Assembly (NCBI GenBank): GCA_012845835.1
Contig: JABAKD010000013.1
Location: 1,974,415-2,038,414 of the forward strand
Direction: 5' to 3'
Source of the DNA: Undaria pinnatifida
Lineage: Eukaryota > Sar > Phaeophyceae > Laminariales > Alariaceae
DNA: 64,000 bases
Under the pieces are notes generated by a model. That model worked only from the letters and a program-made list of their open reading frames with translations, was not told the origin of the DNA and searched no databases. Shown here piece after piece: positions 23,732 through 35,110 of the stretch. Both the position numbers and the translations under genes were made by a program. The first letter of the stretch is position 1; each line of letters opens with the position of its first letter.

Positions 23732-23846
23732 GGGTATCAGCTTCGCTTGGGGACAGTACCGGTTCTTGTTTGTGGATTTCTTATTGCTGGCGTTGAGCTA
23801 CGAGAAGCTCGAGGAGACAGGAAGGGAGGAGCGAGACCATGGGGGG
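23732..23846 (+). CDS. Candidate internal exon with a hydrophobic segment
   Basis: Bounded by a GACGCAG acceptor and a GG/GTGAGG donor. The 38-codon frame reads GISFAWGQYRFLFVDFLLLA, then LSYEKLEETGREERDHGG: a short membrane-like stretch followed by a charged tail. The frame also stays open past the donor to 24041, so the donor may not be used. No family can be named. Confidence 0.3.
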
Positions 23847-25920
23847 GTGAGGCTCACAAAGTTCGCTTCCCCCCCAGCATTGCTGCTGTGCTCTCTTCTG
23901 GACCCTTTTTCTATGGAACGTACAATGAGCGTTCTCCTAGATGTTCTATATTCCTTTGGGCGCTTAAGGCGCTTACATCTATCTGTCTTGTCCAGAGGAT
24001 CAACGTTCTCTTACCGAGAACACTCTTGTGGTATAAGCTAGCTAGATGCTAGGAGTTATCTTCTCAACTCAGAACACTCCGTTTAAGATAATATTATTGT
24101 GACCAATAGCCCAGGACTCTGCGGGCTATCTTACCGAATATATTGCCAGCCATACTGACATTCTATTACATTAGCCCACCCTGAATAGTCGTGCATGCAG
24201 ACTCCAAGACGGTCGAAGGGTGACGAAAAGTTCATCCTAAAAGACCGGGAAATGGGGTCGAAGATGCGGCTATTCGAAACAAACACACGAGGCTACAGAT
24301 CCTCCATGCCGCTTAATGAGGCCTAACCGCCACGGATAGGACCATTCACGAGGGCAGATCGCTGAAAGAAAGGCCATAACGAGATAGAGGAAGACAGAAG
24401 ACCCAGAATGGGGCCACCTAAGTAGAGCAGCCGAAGCTAGAAACGAAAGAGGAAGCCTGAAGACGAAGCAAGGTAAAGAAAGGCAGAAAGCGAAGAGAAG
24501 ACAAAAGAGAAAGAAAAACATCACCGGAGCGACCTATGTGGGACCCAGGGAGGGGCGAACGAAGAGTCGTTCGCCGAACAGAGTCCGTCACTCGAAAGCC
24601 CGCAAAGGGAACATTACCAAAAAAAATCGAAAGTATGTGTGACCGGGAGACATCACGCGTAGTCGTGTGGCTAAGGCCCGAAGAAAATGTAATATAGCAC
24701 GTGAGACAAAAGGAGCGCGGCTACATTGACGTAAGGCTCGCTAAACCTAAGGGGCTGCTAGGACCACTTGGTCGAGCGAACAACGTGGCGCCTTGGGAGG
24801 CCTGTTTGCTCTGGGAACAATACCGGCAAACGTAGCAGGGTAAGCCAACCGACACGAACAGAAAGTCAGGGTAGCCAAAGATGTACGCGATTGGATCGAC
24901 CTAATTCGTGCAACACAGAAAAATGTCAGCAGCGCTGATGGACGCAGTTAGCACGCCAACATAACCCCTACAGGAGGCCGGTTCACGCGTCGTATACGGT
25001 AGACTGGAAACGCAAGGTGTACACCGAAAAAAAAAGAGAAACGACAAGACACATAAAAAAGGGAGAGCATAACTACCGCCGTGATTGGGAAGCTCACGGG
25101 AACCTGAGCACAGTTACAGGGGATCAACCGTGGCAGGAATATGATGACCGACAATCCAGTGGCCTTGCGGGGCGGCAAAGGCTACCGGGACCTGAACACG
25201 AAGAAACACACACACAAAAAAAAAAGGACGGCCGGTAACTCGGTGGTCTTGCGAGTCTGCAAGGCTACCGGGACCCTACCTGGCAATGGAGAAACACCGG
25301 TCGAGCCTAGAGCTCAGCGGTGCCAACAAGGCACAGCTGCACCAGCGGCGGTCAGAATACAACACAGAACGTCGAGTACCTAGTCGAGATGTCCGGTGGC
25401 GCACGGTGGGCGATCTTGCCTAGCCACCAGAGGCCGTCACGTACCTTGTACCAGACGTGTGCCCCGCAGGGGAGGGTGGAGTTGCTGGAGTTGCGAAGCC
25501 AAAGGTCGCGGGAGACCAGCGTGTAGCCGGGGGCGAGGAAGAGTTGGGACGGGCGCCGATCAGGCTTCTGTTAAAAACACATTTGGCGGCTGGTGTGTAA
25601 AAAACTGAGACAAAAACTCTATCGTCACCCAACGGGCGAAAAAAAGAATTTTGAGAGGATGGGACGGAAAACCACAGGACAACACAAGCAACCTTCCACA
25701 CCCTAGTGCATGGGTCGAGATGAACTCTTCAGCGCTGTCACTTACACTCATGTGACCTCGGAGCAAAGAGCAGTGACCATGGGTTGTCTCTATAGTAAGA
25801 TCGAAGGTCAATCGTGTTTGTTGGATAAATGTCGACCAAGGCTTGATGAAAATTAGACAAATTGACCTGTTTGATCGCATGACGGAAAAAAGAGCCAGAA
25901 AAAAAAAAAAAAATGATAAC
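23847..25920. other. Intergenic, purine-rich, no recognised gene
   Basis: About 24360-24530 is A/G-rich. A word CTTGCG...GCAAGGCTACCGGGAC is repeated at about 25164 and 25249. No gene or complete mobile element found. Confidence 0.45.
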
Positions 25921-25995
25921 CGGGGGGGGGGGAAAGGACGACACCTGTGATCACGGCTTGTATGTCCAGAAGCTGGAAAGCAGAAGTGTGCCAAA
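25921..25995 (+). repeat. SINE family A, 3' fragment
   Basis: Contains GGACGACACCTGTGATCACGG and TCCAGAAGCTGGAAAG, the 3' part of family A (compare 54150-54210), preceded by a G-run. Confidence 0.6.
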
Positions 25996-26299
25996 ATAAA
26001 GATAAAATAACTACCTTTCAGTGTGGTAGGTAGAAAAGATGATCAATCAGCAATCAGCAGCAAGGAGCACGTCAAGCACGAAGCAGCCCAAACTAATTTG
26101 TCAGTAACGTACCAACACGACCGCTTGCACTTGGCCGGCAAACGAATACAGCAACGGAGTCAGGGACCACAGTAACAACAAAGCACGCCACCCTTCAAAG
26201 AGTCTTCTCGGGGAAAAAAACACCAAACGTGTATGATGTGACACGGGACGAATGCATGCCACTCACTGGTTTCTCCCGTGGATACTCTCGACTTTCACT

Positions 26300-27200
26300 G
26301 CGACCTTCGCGTGGCGCACGCAAATTTGGAAATAACGTCTTGCCAAGTTTTATTTCACCAACCGCTCCATACATCAAGATCCCAAGAATAGCTGGAGAGT
26401 ACCGTTTAAAATACATTTTTCTGCGCGCTTCTCGCTTGTCTCGTTCAGCATCCATCCGCGTTCACGTCGAGGTGCTGAACGGATTGACCAGCAACAACAA
26501 CAGTCAGTATCCAACGCAATTCTTGAAAAAACACACAACACAGCGTTCAAAACACCAATATCTTGAAAATCATACCTAGGTCCTACCTTTAGAAGTGCAT
26601 CCAGGTTTCTTTTGTGGGGATATATATACATGTAATTCGTGTGGGACATTTTTATGCGGTCCCGAAAAATAGATCGTTCATCGCGGACCAATATATACGG
26701 AACGACTCTTTGGAGCGGTGACAAAAAAGACTGACAAAACATTGCTTCTCGTGCTGCGATTTTCAAAAGCGACCACTCCGTTCGTTGTGTTTATTTTCTA
26801 TTTTTGTTATGGTCTGTGGTCTGTTTTTTGTTGTGTTCTTGTACCCGGTACGCTAGCATTTCACTTGCTTCATACCTTGATTAATTGCGATTGTTTGGCT
26901 TACTCTGTCTCACAACCTGTGACCACATAATAATAAGTTGTATATGCCACCGCAAAATTCCAAACATTAGCAAGTACCGTTTGGAAATGAAGTCAATTTT
27001 GTAAATTTACGAGGCACTGCAGACATTAAGATACCACCAAGATCTCCCGGAATTCCTCCTCGACATGCGGTACTTTTTCAACTTCTCGCTTGTCTCGCTC
27101 GGCATCCGTCCGCGTTCACGTCGATGTGCGGAACGGACACGTCAGGGCGAGGGGCGTTGAAACCGGCCCCCGAAGCCGGCGCTCGAACGAAGCTATTTGA
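26300..27200. repeat. Family D repeat pair
   Basis: TTCTCGCTTGTCTCG, GGCATCCGTCCGCGTTCACG and GTGC..GAACGGA occur at 27084-27150 and, slightly changed, at 26430-26485. The upstream sequences also share GTACCGTTT-like words. A third fragment (GACGAGGGGCGTTGAAGCCG) lies near 29248 and matches 27152-27170. Confidence 0.6.
26760..26935 (+). repeat. Diverged repeat related to 47380-47530
   Basis: Both stretches run through TATTTTTGTTATGGTCTG-like, GTTCTTGTACCCGGTACGCT-like and TGTCTCACAACCTGT-like words in the same order. Degenerate copies with no intact protein. Confidence 0.45.
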
Positions 27201-27304
27201 CCGAGAATTCCAGTTCCGCGAATCGCATGCTTAGGCCGAGACAAAAAACAACGCCTGACCGAATCCCTGAAATCAAAGAATGATTATATATATACAAGGG
27301 CTCC

Positions 27305-27336
27305 GCATGGGCGCCGGCATCCGCCGGCGCCCATGC
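27305..27336. other. Perfect 14-bp stem hairpin
   Basis: GCATGGGCGCCGGC, a 4-base loop ATCC, then the exact complement. GC-rich and very stable if transcribed. It stands alone, with no T-tract to suggest a terminator. Confidence 0.9.
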
Positions 27337-28109
27337 TTCGGGTAGGGCAGGGCAGCACTTCGACAACTTAAGGTGTAGCTGTCCGATTTGGCATGCATTG
27401 AACTTTAAACTAATGCCAAGAGTTTAATACGAGCATGGGATTATGAAAGTCATGATTTGACAGAAAAAAAACGTAATATTATACAACAAAGAAGGCAAGG
27501 ATAGGCGAAACACACTATGTTAAATGCGCCGTCAAGTAAAAGTTGGCGTCTATCAAACAAAAATATCGAAAAGAGTATTATTGAGAACCTGCGTCGCCTT
27601 TAGGCGAAACGAAAGAGGCCTTGGCATTAATGAAGAGACTGCACTGCTGTCCCCGTGGCAATGGAGGTTTGAAGTCGACAGGATGCAAAGTCGGTTTGCA
27701 TCAAACGTCGACATGGGGCCATGTCAGCCGGCGAGGTTTTGGAAGAAGATTGTTTTGTTTGTTACGTGAAGGCTGTCGCATTGATTGGTCTGCGTGGTTG
27801 CGGGCAAGGAGAAAAACGAAGAAGAGGAGGGCGATCTCACGTTGCGTCGGCGTTGTCTAAGATAGGTGCGGGGGTGGCTTTGCTCGTACGGGAGGTTGGC
27901 GTAGGGCTTCTTCTCTGTTTTTCCTCGAGAAGGCGGGATATGTGTGTCTGCTATCTTTGCTTCGTGGGTGCTTTCACGTTGTCGAAATCGGACGCGTCCC
28001 CTCAATACATAATATCCGGAGTGTCTCTACCATGACGACTGCTGATGGTGCCGTGCGTATTTCCTAGAAACTGACATATTATTTACTGGTAGAGATAATC
28101 ATATACCTT

Positions 28110-28456
28110 TCTCTGCAACATTTGTTTTTCTTCATCCCATTTATCATCCCCGCACCATTCTCACGCTCCCTCCCAGTAGTAACTCAGATTCGGGGTCACA
28201 TAGCGGGCCCTCCTCCTCCCTCCCCACTTCGGCACGTGCCTTCATTATTACCGCGAGGAGAATCGAGCATTTCCTTCCCTCGTCGACTCGCGTCGAATTG
28301 TACCTAGCAGGCGCTCTCAGCAGTTGATCTCTTTTTTTTATTGCATTTTTGCAAATATAGTCAAATTTCATCGTGGTGGGTGTCGAATTCAAGGACAACC
28401 AAACGTTGGTAGTATTCGAGGGTAAAACCACTATACCACCGGGGCGGCCGGCTGAC
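28110..28456 (-). mobile_element. tRNA-derived SINE-like element, family F
   Basis: Read on the minus strand, it begins at about 28455 with a tRNA-like head. There is an A-box-like TGGTATAGTGGTTTTAC and, about 40 bases on, a B-box-like GAATTCGACACC. The body holds GCGAGTCGACGAGGGAAGG and a G/A-rich stretch (GGGGAGGGAGGAGGAGGG). Partial copies of the body are at about 41870-41965, 42690-42815 and 50040-50370. The head resembles family A (GCCCCGGTGG), so the two may share a tRNA ancestor. Confidence 0.6.
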
Positions 28457-28705
28457 AATTGATTAAAACAAAACAGGATCTTTGCATAGAGATTACATTC
28501 CCTCCCCCATATTGTATGATACTACGATGGTTGACGCGATATAGAATATAGCGCCAAATACCTAAATATCAGCCTACGCGGAGTTTTAGATATCATGAAC
28601 AACGAACGATCGCGACGGCAGAGCACGGCGTAGCATAGCGCTTCGCTCTGCTGAGCTAGCGCTGCGCTGCGGTGCGCTGCTTATATATATATGCATATAT
28701 TTAAG

Positions 28706-28800
28706 GGCGTCAGTCGTGAGTTCGACGAATTTCGGGTCAATACTCATCTTTGCAAGCTGCGTTGTTGGTACTTGTAATATACTACGTGGGTAAGTTTTTC
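28706..28800 (+). repeat. Family B core fragment
   Basis: CGTCAGTCGTGAGTTCGACG then TACTCATCTTTGCAAGCTGCG; closest to the copy at 6755-6850. Confidence 0.65.
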
Positions 28801-28852
28801 TTGATGGGAGGGGTCCTATTCTTTTGTTTAATATATACTTCGAAGTATATAT

Positions 28853-29045
28853 ATAGTTTCCGCGCGCAGACTGACGAGCATCACCCTGTTGATCCTGATA
28901 GCTACACTGTAGCTGAAAGGGGAGTCGCCGGCCTATATCCTTAATGAGCACACACAACCCGTGATACGCGCGATCGGAGTATCACACACAACTTGCAAAG
29001 ATGAGTTTCGACAAAATCTTCGATCTCACAGCTGGAGTGTTTTTT
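28853..29045 (-). repeat. Family B copy 1
   Basis: On the plus strand: CATCACCCTGTTGATCC, GGGGAGTCGCCGGCC, ATACGCGCGATCGGAGTATC, CTTGCAAAGATGAGTTTCG and a T-run. The ATG in the core opens a short frame, MSFDKIFDLTAGVFFNFL, that other copies share in part. It forms an inverted pair with the copy at 29420-29661. Confidence 0.75.
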
Positions 29046-29419
29046 AATTTTTTAATACATATACCTGGTGTATGTATAGGTTTTCCCACTGTAATGGCTG
29101 GTGTTGGTATTTTATATTCTTTTATCTAGTCTATATACAATATACATGTGCACCGCCACAGACTTTTTCATTGCTGTACCTACCTGTGGTATTCGTCTTC
29201 CTAGTATAGACTATAACTTTAGGTTCTACCAACGTTAGTAGTATCGAAGGACGAGGGGCGTTGAAGCCGATCCTCGAAGAGAGCGCTCGAAGAAAAAAAG
29301 AAAAACTCGAGATATTGATGTGTCATCGAGATTCCGATACTGCGGCCGACGCGGTAAAACAAATATTTCCGACGCATGGCCTAGGGTTTGTAAAACATTA
29401 TTATATGTATTATAAAAAA

Positions 29420-29661
29420 TGAAAATACACTTGAGCTGTGAGATCGAAGATTTTGTCGAAACTCATCTTTGCAAGCTGTGTGTGATACTCCGATCGCGCG
29501 TATTACGGGTTGTGTGTCCTCATTAAGGATATAGGTCGGCGACTCCCCTTACAACTACAGTGTAGCCATCAGGGTCAACAGGGTGATGTTATCCAGTCTG
29601 TGCGCGGGAACTATAAACCCGTTTCTGAGGGGAACAAAATCTGACAGCTGTGGAGGGAAAT
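29420..29661 (+). repeat. Family B copy 2
   Basis: Starts AATACACTTGAGCTGTGAG, then CAAGCTGTGTGTGATACTCC, AAGGATATAGGTCGGCGAC and GTCAACAGGGTGATG, and ends near TCTGACAGCTGTGG. It is the least disrupted full copy and serves here as the reference for the family. Confidence 0.75.
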
Positions 29662-29782
29662 GTATCCGTTTATCGAGTGAATCCCATATGTGGTACACAT
29701 GTACCACGACTGACTTTTTCATACTACTGTATGTACCAATACCTGTGGAATTCTTCTTCCTACGTACGTTTAGGCCCTGATG

Positions 29783-30195
29783 TTAAGATACGGCCTCGAA
29801 AGGCCTGTAATTATCCGAATCTGAGATCATTTGGATGGGTTTCGTATGATAAGGTTGGCGTTTTATATTCGGGAAGATGGGAACTAGATCGGAGGCACTT
29901 GCCTCCGATCTCAGAAGCTATCTGGGGCTCTGGTGGCATCGAAGAAAGCTACGTCTCTACGAAGGCAAAGAAAGTGAGTACTCACCGAGGACCTGATCAA
30001 TTGGCAAACCTGCAGGGGGCAGTCTGTGTCCCCACCTATAACCTAACAAATGGCGTCGTCGACAGACCATGGGTTTTTGGGGTAGTGGGTTCAAATCCCA
30101 CATCCACCATAACAAACTTCTTCAGACTTTCCTCATGTCGAACTTGAAAAATACTCCCCGGTATACCCAGGAAATGAAACGGCGGGATAGCAGGT
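29783..30195 (+). repeat. Family G repeat, copy 1 (tRNA-like T-arm)
   Basis: Begins TTAAGATACGGCCTCGAAAG and contains a hairpin GATCGGAGGCA ... TGCCTCCGATC. Near 30085-30112 it has GTGGGTTCAAATCCCAC followed by ATCCACC, a tRNA T-arm and acceptor-like end with a B-box. About 90% alike by eye to 36560-36960, in the same orientation 6.8 kb away, so the two might be mistaken for LTRs. It ends inside the palindromic module described at 36955-37019. Confidence 0.7.
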
Positions 30196-31430
30196 CGGCC
30201 GGATGGACGGGCTAGCAACAGGAACACGAGCATCTTTTGAAACCAAAAGAGGTGTCCCCGACAGTTTTGTCGACGGTGCCGTACCGCCGCCGAGCTGTCG
30301 ATTGCCGGTATGGAATGTGCCAGGCTGGCGCGCGTGAGTATTTCCGCCCGGGTTATGGGCGGTTCCAAAGCGCATTCGGGGAGCAGGAGCGGGGGCAGAA
30401 GAGGCGGGCGAGCGCGGGATACCACCATGGTGATCCGACGTGTATGTGGTATCATTGTGACGGTTTACCTGGCCCTTATTCTGGTGGTACCCTCGCGATT
30501 GACCTGAAAGAAGGTGGCGATTTTTCTTGTGGTTGTTCGGGCGAGAAGATTTGTCGTGTCGGCGGTAGCAGACCATGCGTGTTTGTCAACGTCGGTGTGC
30601 GTCATCGTTGCCAAGTTGGCCAAGTTCATGGTTCAAGCAGCCACTCGCAGTAATGAAAGGGTGCCCACAATGCTTGAAGGAATGGTTGTCTTCGTGGCAG
30701 TTGAGGCAAAGGCTCCGGTTTTCTCGGAGGGCATCAGCGCGAGGTGTGGTACTTTCCGCCGTTCGCGAAGCTATTTGCGACAATAGAGACCGGGTCGGCG
30801 CACCCGGCCTCCCCTAGTCGGCTCCGCACCTGCTCTGCGAATGCAAAAACCAAGAAATCTTGTCCGCGCCGCGGCCGGGCCGTTAACAGCGGCCAGCGCT
30901 CGCAAAGCTTCCCCTTCGGCTTTTCCGACCTATTTCTCGGGCGCGTTGGCCAATTGAAAACCGTGGAGGTTTGAAGATAGCTTCTGGCGTCGGCCCTGAC
31001 CTTGCGCTGTCAGAACACGGCCCCTGCTTCGTCGAGGGTACTGTGACGCTGGACGACGTTTCGTTCACTACGAAAATCGCGTATATCAGTCGAGCAACGC
31101 TCGACTCGGAGAAGCACTAGACTCCTCTAGATTTGGGGACCGGCAGCATTGTTTGGGCTCCCAAACGCCTCCGAGGGTAATGTGGGGAACAAAGTTCCGC
31201 ATATCCTCCGGGCACAAGACACAGGAGAGCATTGGCAAAGTGGGGACCCTCAATGCACGAGTCCAGCGGTAGCTTGAGTTCTTCACCGCGTTCGATTGCA
31301 CACTCGAGTACCGCAAAGGCAGCGCCAACGGCATCGCCGATTTTTCTGGCCCGTTTTCCAGAGCCTGCTACGGAGTACGACCGCAGTGGCTTGACAAGCT
31401 TCAACCCCGTGGGGTTGACGAGCCCCAACC
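30133..31430 (-). pseudogene. Retroelement gag-like fragments with CCHC zinc knuckle
   Basis: On the minus strand the segment LCLNCHEDNHSFKHCGHPF (30667-30708 for the CCHC) fits C-x2-C-x4-H-x4-C, the nucleocapsid zinc knuckle of retroelement Gag. Upstream on the same strand but in another frame (31117-31428) lies KRARKIGDAVGAAFAVLE followed by an acidic, Leu-rich stretch. A Gln/Ser-rich repeat (PTQDSAFGEG variants) lies at about 31450-31700. The frame changes indicate a decayed gene. The assignment to Gag rests on the knuckle; the rest is inference. The orientation is opposite to the integrase fragment that follows. Confidence 0.6.
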
Positions 31431-32413
31431 CCGTTGGAGATAGCCGTATCTACCTCCTGCGGACCCGCGGGCTGCGCGCTCCCTCCTCGCTGATCCCAGG
31501 GGTTGGTTTGGGTGAACTCGCGCCCCTCGCCGAAAGCACTGTCTTGGGTGGGCTCGTTACCCACACCGAAAGCACTGCTTTGGTTGGACTCGAACCCCTC
31601 GCCGAATGCACTGTCTTGGGTGGGCTCGTGCCCCGCACTGAACATGCCGCCTTGGGTGGGCTCCCTTTCACCTCTACCGCATTTCACGATTTTCGCACAC
31701 ACGAGCCACGTATAAGGATTGACGGCCTTTCTGCTTCCCCGGGGAGATTCGTCGCTCGTGTTTCTGCCTCCGTTGCCACTGCCGAAGGCTGTACCGTCCG
31801 CGGGTCGATTTCGCCTGCCGCTGACACCGTTTTCGCTTCAGTTTTTGCCATACCCATCGAGGGCGGTACGGGCTCCGCAGAAGCCCTGGCTGCAGCGACG
31901 CCCATCGCACAGCCGACCTATCTATCCCGGAGTTCTACACAGGAGTCGACCCCCGCCGCGACCACCGGTTCGACTGTGTCCGTCTCCGCCTTGCTTGGCA
32001 CTCCAGTCCCTCCGTCGTCGACGACGCGCCGACGAACAGCGACAACAACGGGTAATGCACCCCCGCTGTAGATTATGGATTCGGGCCCGACGGGGTCCCT
32101 CGGCCTTCTTCCAGACGAGGTACAACCCCGCTCCGAGTCCCACGGCCGCGGCCGTCTCTGCCCGCCGCCACGACCCCTGCTCTTGCCGACTCGCCGGTCC
32201 GCACGGTGCCACTACCGTCCAACCGCGACCACGCAGAGCCTATATGGGAACTCCTCTCTTATGGCTCACGCCTTCTCCTGGTGACACGCCGACTGCACAT
32301 ACAAGGTCGGACGCCCTCGGCGACGTTGCTGAATTGCGGTTCGCTGTTCCGTCGCGCGTTATTCACATGCCGATTGGAAACAAGAGCAGCACGCTGAGCC
32401 GACGTGCCACGCC

Positions 32414-34600
32414 GTGATGCGTCATGTCTCTATCGGCCGGCCATCGGTCCTGCCGCCCGATTTTTTGGCGTGCTACCCCTCGCACAAGCGTCCATCCCTC
32501 TCAGACATCAAGGACCTGGCGGGTAAGGGTCGACTACATACAACAGACGACAACATCGTCCTACTTGTCCGTAACCCGACACTGCCGCCAACAAGGTCTG
32601 ACAAACCCAACTCTGTGGGGCGAGCTGCTTGCTTGCTAAACGACGACCCAGCTTGCATCTACGTTCCCCTGCTCATTCGCCCTTGGATCATGCAAGCTTG
32701 TCACTCGACGGCCTGTTGTCACCTTGGCACCAGGAGCACGTTGCGCATGCTGGAGCGGTTTTATTGGTGGATTGGTATGAATGTGTGCACCCGGTGGTGG
32801 CCTCACCACTGCTTAAAATGCCGAGCGCGGAAAATCCCACGGGTGTCCACTGGCCCATCATCTCAATGCCTCTACCGGAAGGTTCAGGTATCGCCGTCAG
32901 TGTTGACCATCTCGGCCGCCTTCCGGTCACACCACGAGGCAACACCTACATCCTGCTGTTCACCGATCGCTTCAGTCGTCGGGCCGACATGTTCCCCGTC
33001 ACTGCCGCTGAGTTCACCGCAGAGGGTACAGCCAATATCCTGGTGAACCAATACATCCCCTTGTGGGGGTGCCCGCGCACCATACTCTCGGACAACGGAC
33101 TGCGGTTCTGCTCCAAGCTTTCACAAGCTGTATATCAGCTGTTGGGTATGCACAAGCTTGCTACAAGCTCCTATCATCCCAACTGTAACGGGGGCGTCGA
33201 GCGGGTGAACCACACTATGGCCCAAATGCTGGCTATGGCCATCAATGAGCGACAAGGCGATTGGGACTTGCATCTGCCCCACGTCGAATTCGCTTACAAC
33301 AATTCAGTCAGCGTGGCGACGGGTTTGGCGCCCAACGAGGTCCGCATGGGCAGACTCCCACGGCTCCCCCTGACAGTTTTCGACCGCACTGGAGTCGTGG
33401 GACACCAGAGTTTAGCCCGCGACCACCTGGCCCATTGCGACTTGGCCACCGACCGGCAAAAGCGCGCGAACGACATTGTCCGCACACACCTCGCCCTCAA
33501 CGTTTCTCGTGTTCACCGCAGGAACTCCGCCCTCGCCGACGCGCTGCGTCCAGCACCTGACTTCGCTACGGGTAATTGGGCATGGGTGTACAATCCTGCC
33601 TCTACCATCCGCCAGGATGTGAAGGCGAACACCGACGCCAAGGTACTCAAGGCCAAAACTCGCGCTTAACTGGACGGGCCCGTACAAGATTCTGGCAGTC
33701 GGTCCCTGCTCCGCCGCCGAGACCCCGGACGGTTCGCCGCTCGGGAGCAACCTCCTCTATTTGGATCTCCCTTTCGACCTGCGGTTCGGACGCTCGTCGG
33801 TGTGTGGCCATCGAGCGCTGCAAACCCTGCGCCAACCCCCACGACAGTGGGGACATGCCCAAATACCTACCGGCGGGGCTGACACAGTACGTGCCCAACA
33901 TTTTTTCCAAGAAATTCCCGCCGTACCACGTCACTCAAGACAACTTTTCGACTCCCCTCCAACGGCTGGAGGTGGAGCAGATCACCGGTCATCGGGGCGA
34001 GGTGGCGTCATCGCGGTGATATACAAGACGCATTGGGCGGGACTCTCCGAACCTTCCTAGGAGCAGGAAATGGACCTCCACCTCTCCCGCTCCCACATCT
34101 TGCGTTATTGGTCCGGAACCCCGGACCAGCACCGCCAAACCAACCGCCTCTACCGCCGAATGCGGATCGGAGCGGCACAGCGCGAGCTCTCCCGCAACAA
34201 CGTGGAGCGCTTCCTAGCGCCGGGCTACGCCTGTGTTCCCCACGCCGATTGGCTCCGTCGCTTCCACGACACAGTACCTCCTAAGGGAGCCCACTTTTGG
34301 TACAAGGGAGACAGTGGGTTATGGTGGCTTGAAAAAATCAGCGCGAGCACTACCGAGGACAAGGTATACTTGGTCCGCTTTCTGGACGAACCGGGACCGA
34401 TTAAACTTCCTCTTCCCCCGGCGCGCTACACGACTTTGGCAGGAGCCGCACGACGCTCTTGGTGCCTGCAAGTTCACATCGCCAGTGCGTTTCCTCGGGG
34501 AACCCATCGTAACGTAGACGAATCTCGAGGCGCGGTCGTGGCCAGTCGACTTTCAAGCCGCCACCGCTCCTCGATAGTTCTTCATTTTTTGGAGTTATGA
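32414..34600 (+). pseudogene. Ty3/gypsy-like integrase plus chromodomain-like tail, frameshifted
   Basis: The first frame holds an HHCC zinc-binding region (HSTACCHLG ... FYWWIGM ... HHCLKCRARK). A frameshift near 32850 leads to the catalytic core: Asp at 32905 (SVDHLG), Asp at 33091 (LSDNGL) and Glu at 33199 (GGVERVNHT), the last two 35 residues apart, i.e. DD35E. Beyond a second shift near 33660 come WTGPYKILAVG and, after another, LEVEQITGH. A further shift near 34010 gives YKTHWAGLSEPS, a chromodomain-like pattern. A conserved C-terminal domain runs to about 34540. Ty3/gypsy chromoviruses have this order. No reverse transcriptase or RNase H is present upstream, so the copy is truncated as well as frameshifted. 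Confidence 0.85.
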
Positions 34601-35110
34601 GTTTTGCGTCTTCGTCTTTGGGTTGTCCGTAGGGTCCTGAGGGTCTTTGTCGAGTTTTGTGGCGGTTCTTTCCATTTTTTTTTTCTGTTGTCCTGCCGAA
34701 CCCCCTGCTCAGTGCCGGGTCAGGGTTCGGGTAAAACACCGCTATCTGAGGCGCAGGGCTGTCGCCTTTTTGTCATTGTTCAATTTCTCCCTGCCGACGC
34801 CCTCCTCAGCCCAGAGCCGGGGGGCGACCAGGGTATCCTGTTCGCGCGTAACGTGGTACAGGGCTATGTACGGGTCTGTGTGTCATGTTTCATCTTTTGT
34901 GTGTTGTATTTGTTCTACTTTGTTTTTTCGACCAAACACTTTCCCCCCTCGCGGGGCTGTTGGTGTTGCCACCTTCCATCCCGCGTATTTGTCGTTTCCT
35001 CGTCTAATCCCCCGCCATGCCGATGGCCCGCGGGAGGTTTTTCGCATGACTTCTCCCTTGTGTTAGCTCCGGTGTTTCCCTCTATATCGACGAGGGCTCG
35101 CCTCGCCAAA
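34601..35110. other. Unassigned, retroelement 3' flank or unrelated
   Basis: T- and C-rich. No polypurine tract plus LTR could be identified downstream of the integrase fragment. Confidence 0.4.

Noticed and set aside
30085-30115. tRNA gene ending TTCAAATCCCAC ATCCACC
   Set aside because: Only the T-arm and acceptor-like 3' part fit. The rest does not fold as a tRNA and the unit is repeated, so it was called a tRNA-derived repeat.
31232-32071. 279-codon plus-strand ORF with Leu/Gly/Ser repeats
   Set aside because: It overlaps the minus-strand gag-like fragments; its regularity follows from the repeat on the other strand.
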